From Serendipita indica DSM 11827 (taxonomy: Eukaryota > Basidiomycota > Agaricomycetes > Sebacinales > Serendipitaceae): a stretch of DNA of 64,000 bases. Below the pieces are notes generated by a model. That model ran no database searches. It worked only from the letters and a program-made list of their open reading frames with translations, and was not told the origin of the DNA. Below are positions 61,204-64,000 of the stretch, in pieces (position 1 is the stretch's first letter; each line of letters begins with the position of its first letter). Both the position numbers and the translations under genes were made by a program. The DNA is taken from the NCBI GenBank assembly GCA_910890315.1, contig CAJVGD010000029.1, positions 62,001 through 126,000 of the forward strand, given 5' to 3'.

Positions 61204-62388
61204 TCGACGTTGAGCCAGATGTTGTCGTGTCCAAGATCACAAACCCCGCGATCGGCTGGCTGCGGTATGAACTCAGAACGTCTGTTTCTGACTAATTCAG
61301 GGAAAATGGAAGAAAAATGGTGTTTCTAAGTGGGAATATATGCTAATGGAGGACCTTGGAGTGGCAAGCGCATCCTAGGGGCCCAGCGTGTTCACAGCTT
61401 GCTAGCAATGAAGTGCGAACATACCCCAGCATTTTATAACGGCCTTCTTGACTCTCCTAACACACATACTGAACGCGCTCTTTAGAGACGCTGTCGAGTC
61501 AGAACCTTGGGTTCCGGCAAGACGATGCGGCTCCAAGACGAAGCGGTCGTTGGGTTACTGACCAGGATCTACCAGAATTTCTCGACTGTCGGCGCAAACG
61601 TTGAGTACCAACGTCGGTGGGCTCAGCTGGAGAACCTGTAGCCTGGTTGTTCGTATACTACATGAGCCCATCGATTTGATCTCTACTATAGTGTATACCA
61701 CGTACGTCGATAAGGATATTTCAGAGGCTGTCCTACGAGATGAGCCACCAGGTCCACAAAGTGAGCACGATGAAAGCACTTGGGCTTGGGTTGCCATATA
61801 TCCAGATACATGTAATCTCCGGGTGACAGTCGAAACTTTGAATTTGATCCGGGAATGGTGAGTCCCACGTTCATTAGCGGATGCCGATAACTCCGCTCGT
61901 CGAATGATCAAATTCCAATCGTTTGCGCGATTCGGGTGGCGCAAAGACGGCGAAACTCCTTATGTCCATTACGTTCCTGCAAGGCTCAGGAGATACGTGA
62001 CCGTTCACGCGCTAAGTGCGGCAGCGACACTATGCCACTTCTTGGCAGATCGGACATACGGCAAAGACAACACACTGGAGCATCGTATTTTGAGTAATAG
62101 TTCACTTGGATTGAAGCAAGCGAAGATGTGACGACCATAAAGGGAGAGAATGCCGAGAAGTGGAGTTTACTCAATCATCTACTGCACCTCAAGTATATGA
62201 ATAGAATTGAACACTTCTACGGGTTTAAGGTAGGCGCCATGGCGTAGTCCTCCGCTGATCCGAGCAGATGTTTGAGGTCACGGTGAGGGGCTATGTCGTT
62301 ATTTCCGTCTATATTACCTGTTAATAGCGGTTATTTTGTGCTATCTGCACGCAGAAATGTGGTATAGACTCTGAGAGCCATAAAAGGG
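61204..62388. other. Intergenic, no firm gene
   Basis: Two open stretches overlap here (61601-61861 plus; 61904-62131 plus). The plus-strand frame YTTYVDKDISEAVLRDEPPG followed by STWAWVAIYPDTCNLRVTVE looks protein-like and could be part of an unknown gene, but there is no start or splice pattern I trust. Confidence 0.35.
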
Positions 62389-62426
62389 CTACTCATCGTT
62401 GTCGATTTACCTCAGACTGGTTCTCA
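62389..62426 (+). promoter_or_regulatory. HHS-type core promoter (copy M)
   Basis: TATA-like cataaaag at 62389-62396 and the exact family motif tcagactggttctca at 62412-62426, with a spacing of 23 nt rather than 34. Confidence 0.65.
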
Positions 62427-62496
62427 TTTCTTCCCTTGCCTTTTCTACATTCTTATCTATCTCTTTTTCATTTTACGTACCTTTCATTTCTTCCAA

Positions 62497-63029
62497 ATGC
62501 GCGGATTCCTTCTTATCATCACTTTTGCCGCATCTGCCATCTTGACGGCTGGTGCCCCCATTCCTGAGTGAGTCCCAGAATGGTCGAGTATTCGAATCTA
62601 ATTTGCGCACGATTTAGACCCCAAATCAACTTCGAAACTCTGGTTGCTCGCACTGATACAGCCCTGAAAGCTTTGGAAGAAAAGCACGCTTCGCATCATG
62701 CTGCTTGGCAAAGCTGGGCGAAAGACTATCGACATGCCCAAGATAAGGAAAATACGCATCGTGACCACAAGGAAGATGCACTTAGAAAGTAATTCTTCCG
62801 CTGTGTATAGTAGATGTTAAACTGACTCACAAATCACAGGGGCCCAGCATACGCAGAGTCAGCAAAGCACCATGAGAGGGAGGAGAGAAAGTGGCGTAAG
62901 GAGAAAGTCCTGATTGATCAAAAGGTGGACTATCACTTCAACGAGAAGCAGAGAGCCGCACAGGCCATTACAAATTACAGGCAAAGTCATCAGCACAGGC
63001 AAGGCCAAGGACTCAGTCCCAGACTCTAA
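62497..63029 (+). CDS. Distant HHS-family secreted protein M
   Basis: Exons are 62497-62567, 62618-62788 and 62840-63029, giving 143 residues. Exon 1 is again 71 nt and ends at phase 2 (MRGFLLIITFAASAILTAG, then APIPE); intron 2 is also phase 2. The body is strongly charged and helical (LKALEEKHASHHAAWQSWAK; HHEREERKWRKEKVLIDQ) with fewer histidines and no strict heptad ladder. The tail is QGLSPRL, not RSIDELD. The shared promoter motif, exon sizes and intron phases argue common descent with the main family, about 11 kb away beyond three housekeeping genes. Confidence 0.75.
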
Positions 63030-63443
63030 GTACATACTTGCTCGTGCATGCGTCTGCGAGGAAAAAGGCTGCAGACTCAATGAGGTAGCTCGGCTGAGAG
63101 AAAGTCTAGAGTAGAGAGAGCCGTCATTATACATTTTTATTTTCATTCTTCAAGTCAGTGAGAACTTTGAGTAATAAGAAGACACACTAGTGTCATTAAA
63201 CATGGGGTAAGTCGAATAATCGGCGGAAAGGAGAAGTTGACGGCCCTGGTCGTTGGTGGCTGCGTGGCTAGGGCAGTAATTCATCGAGTAGGCCGCATCC
63301 GTCATTCCTTTGTCGTCCAGTAATACAGCGGGCCCTGAGTCGACGTGATCCGAGAGAGAGGCGCTAATTTCATGGCGACGATGCGAATGCAAAATGCCGG
63401 AAGGCTATCGTTACTAGGTATAACTGAGCGTGCTCGATTCATA
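63030..63443. other. Intergenic, no gene seen
   Basis: 3' flank of copy M; no supported frame. Confidence 0.45.
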
Positions 63444-63929
63444 AATCTGATATCGTCCATGTTCCGAAAGTTTGTAGATCTCCGCCCCCAATTACACCGT
63501 CGTTGAACATGGATTGTATTGCACTCCCAATATGCAACCGACGCTGGGCGACTTGTTCGTGCGTTTCCCAGCGATACTCTTGCTCAAACTTGAGAGTTGA
63601 GGGATCTTCCACATTTCCGGACAGTATGGGTCTATGTCCAAGACACTTGAACTGCAGGTGCTTCTTCAGCGTGGCCTCGAAGCATTTGTATGTTGTCGCG
63701 AAACTCTGCGCTGGGTTTCCCGCGGATTTGGTAGATTCTTGTTCTAAGAATTTCGGTAATGCGCTATGAGGTAGATATTACGACAATTCTGGGTCGGTGG
63801 TGCGAAGAGGCGCGCCTGTCTGACCGGAAACCTTTGTATCTGGTATTTTGTAGCTCTGAAAGTTATACAGAAATTTATTTGGCCACACAGAGACTGTAAG
63901 GCTTGCCATTAGACGCTGAGCCAGATGTT
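63444..63929 (-). pseudogene. 5' duplicate of the acyl-CoA synthetase gene
   Basis: Matches 60747-61225 on the same strand, from within an early exon to just upstream of the start. Its start ATG 63909 gives MASLTVSVWPNKFLYNFQSY and IPDTKVSGQT. The first donor is gc in place of gt. Below 63444 the similarity stops, so the catalytic part is missing. Confidence 0.8.
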
Positions 63930-64000
63930 GGGGCTGCATGACAAGAAGTCATACAGCGTGCTGTGCGAGCAGAGAGGAGAGCGCAGGAATACGAGAGAAC

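Overview
This window is fungal DNA, most likely from an agaricomycete basidiomycete. Genes carry many short spliceosomal introns (about 45-60 nt). The gene content fits a plant-matter-degrading mushroom-class fungus: a KDZ DNA transposon, a tyrosine-recombinase (DIRS/Ngaro-type) retroelement, a GH12 endoglucanase with a CBM1 cellulose-binding tail, two GH11 xylanases and a DUF6699-like protein. A Rhizoctonia/Ceratobasidium-like host is possible, but I cannot show it from sequence alone.

Layout. 0-3.3 kb: decayed KDZ transposon and an unknown reading frame. 3.4-4.6 kb: a ~180-190 bp satellite. 5.5-27.2 kb: an accessory region built from repeated copies of a three-gene module: a small secreted histidine-rich protein gene, a VPS68/TMEM50 gene on the opposite strand, and a GH12 endoglucanase. 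Only the last VPS68 and GH12 copies are intact; earlier copies are pseudogenes, while most small secreted genes stay open. 27.7-30.4 kb: two GH11 xylanases, one N-terminally truncated. 31.3-40.6 kb: a conserved block with a DUF6699-like protein, mitochondrial DNA polymerase gamma, an F-box-like protein and Lunapark. 41.2-51.8 kb: a second accessory region of secreted-protein genes, mixed with promoter duplicates, short retroelement derivatives and GH12 relics. 52.4-61.2 kb: conserved genes NUP42, DHTKD1-type 2-oxoadipate dehydrogenase E1 and a long-chain acyl-CoA synthetase. 62.4-63.9 kb: a distant member of the secreted family next to a partial duplicate of the acyl-CoA synthetase 5' end.

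Main discovery candidate: a family of small secreted proteins, here called HHS (heptad-histidine secreted), with about 12 gene copies plus fragments. Most members have a near-identical signal-peptide exon of 71 nt, two further exons joined by phase-2 introns, and a C-terminal tail reading R-S-I-(D/E)-(E/D/Q)-(L/S)-D. In most members each of the two mature exons encodes a block of about five histidines spaced exactly seven residues apart, giving two predicted helices with a stripe of histidines. Nearly all copies share a core promoter: a TATA box about 34 nt upstream of the motif TCAGACTGGTTCTCA, then a pyrimidine-rich leader. I know of no described family with this design. Metal binding, pH sensing or an effector role are inferences only.

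All exon boundaries were derived by eye from splice consensus, reading frame and comparison between paralogues, and have not been tested against RNA.
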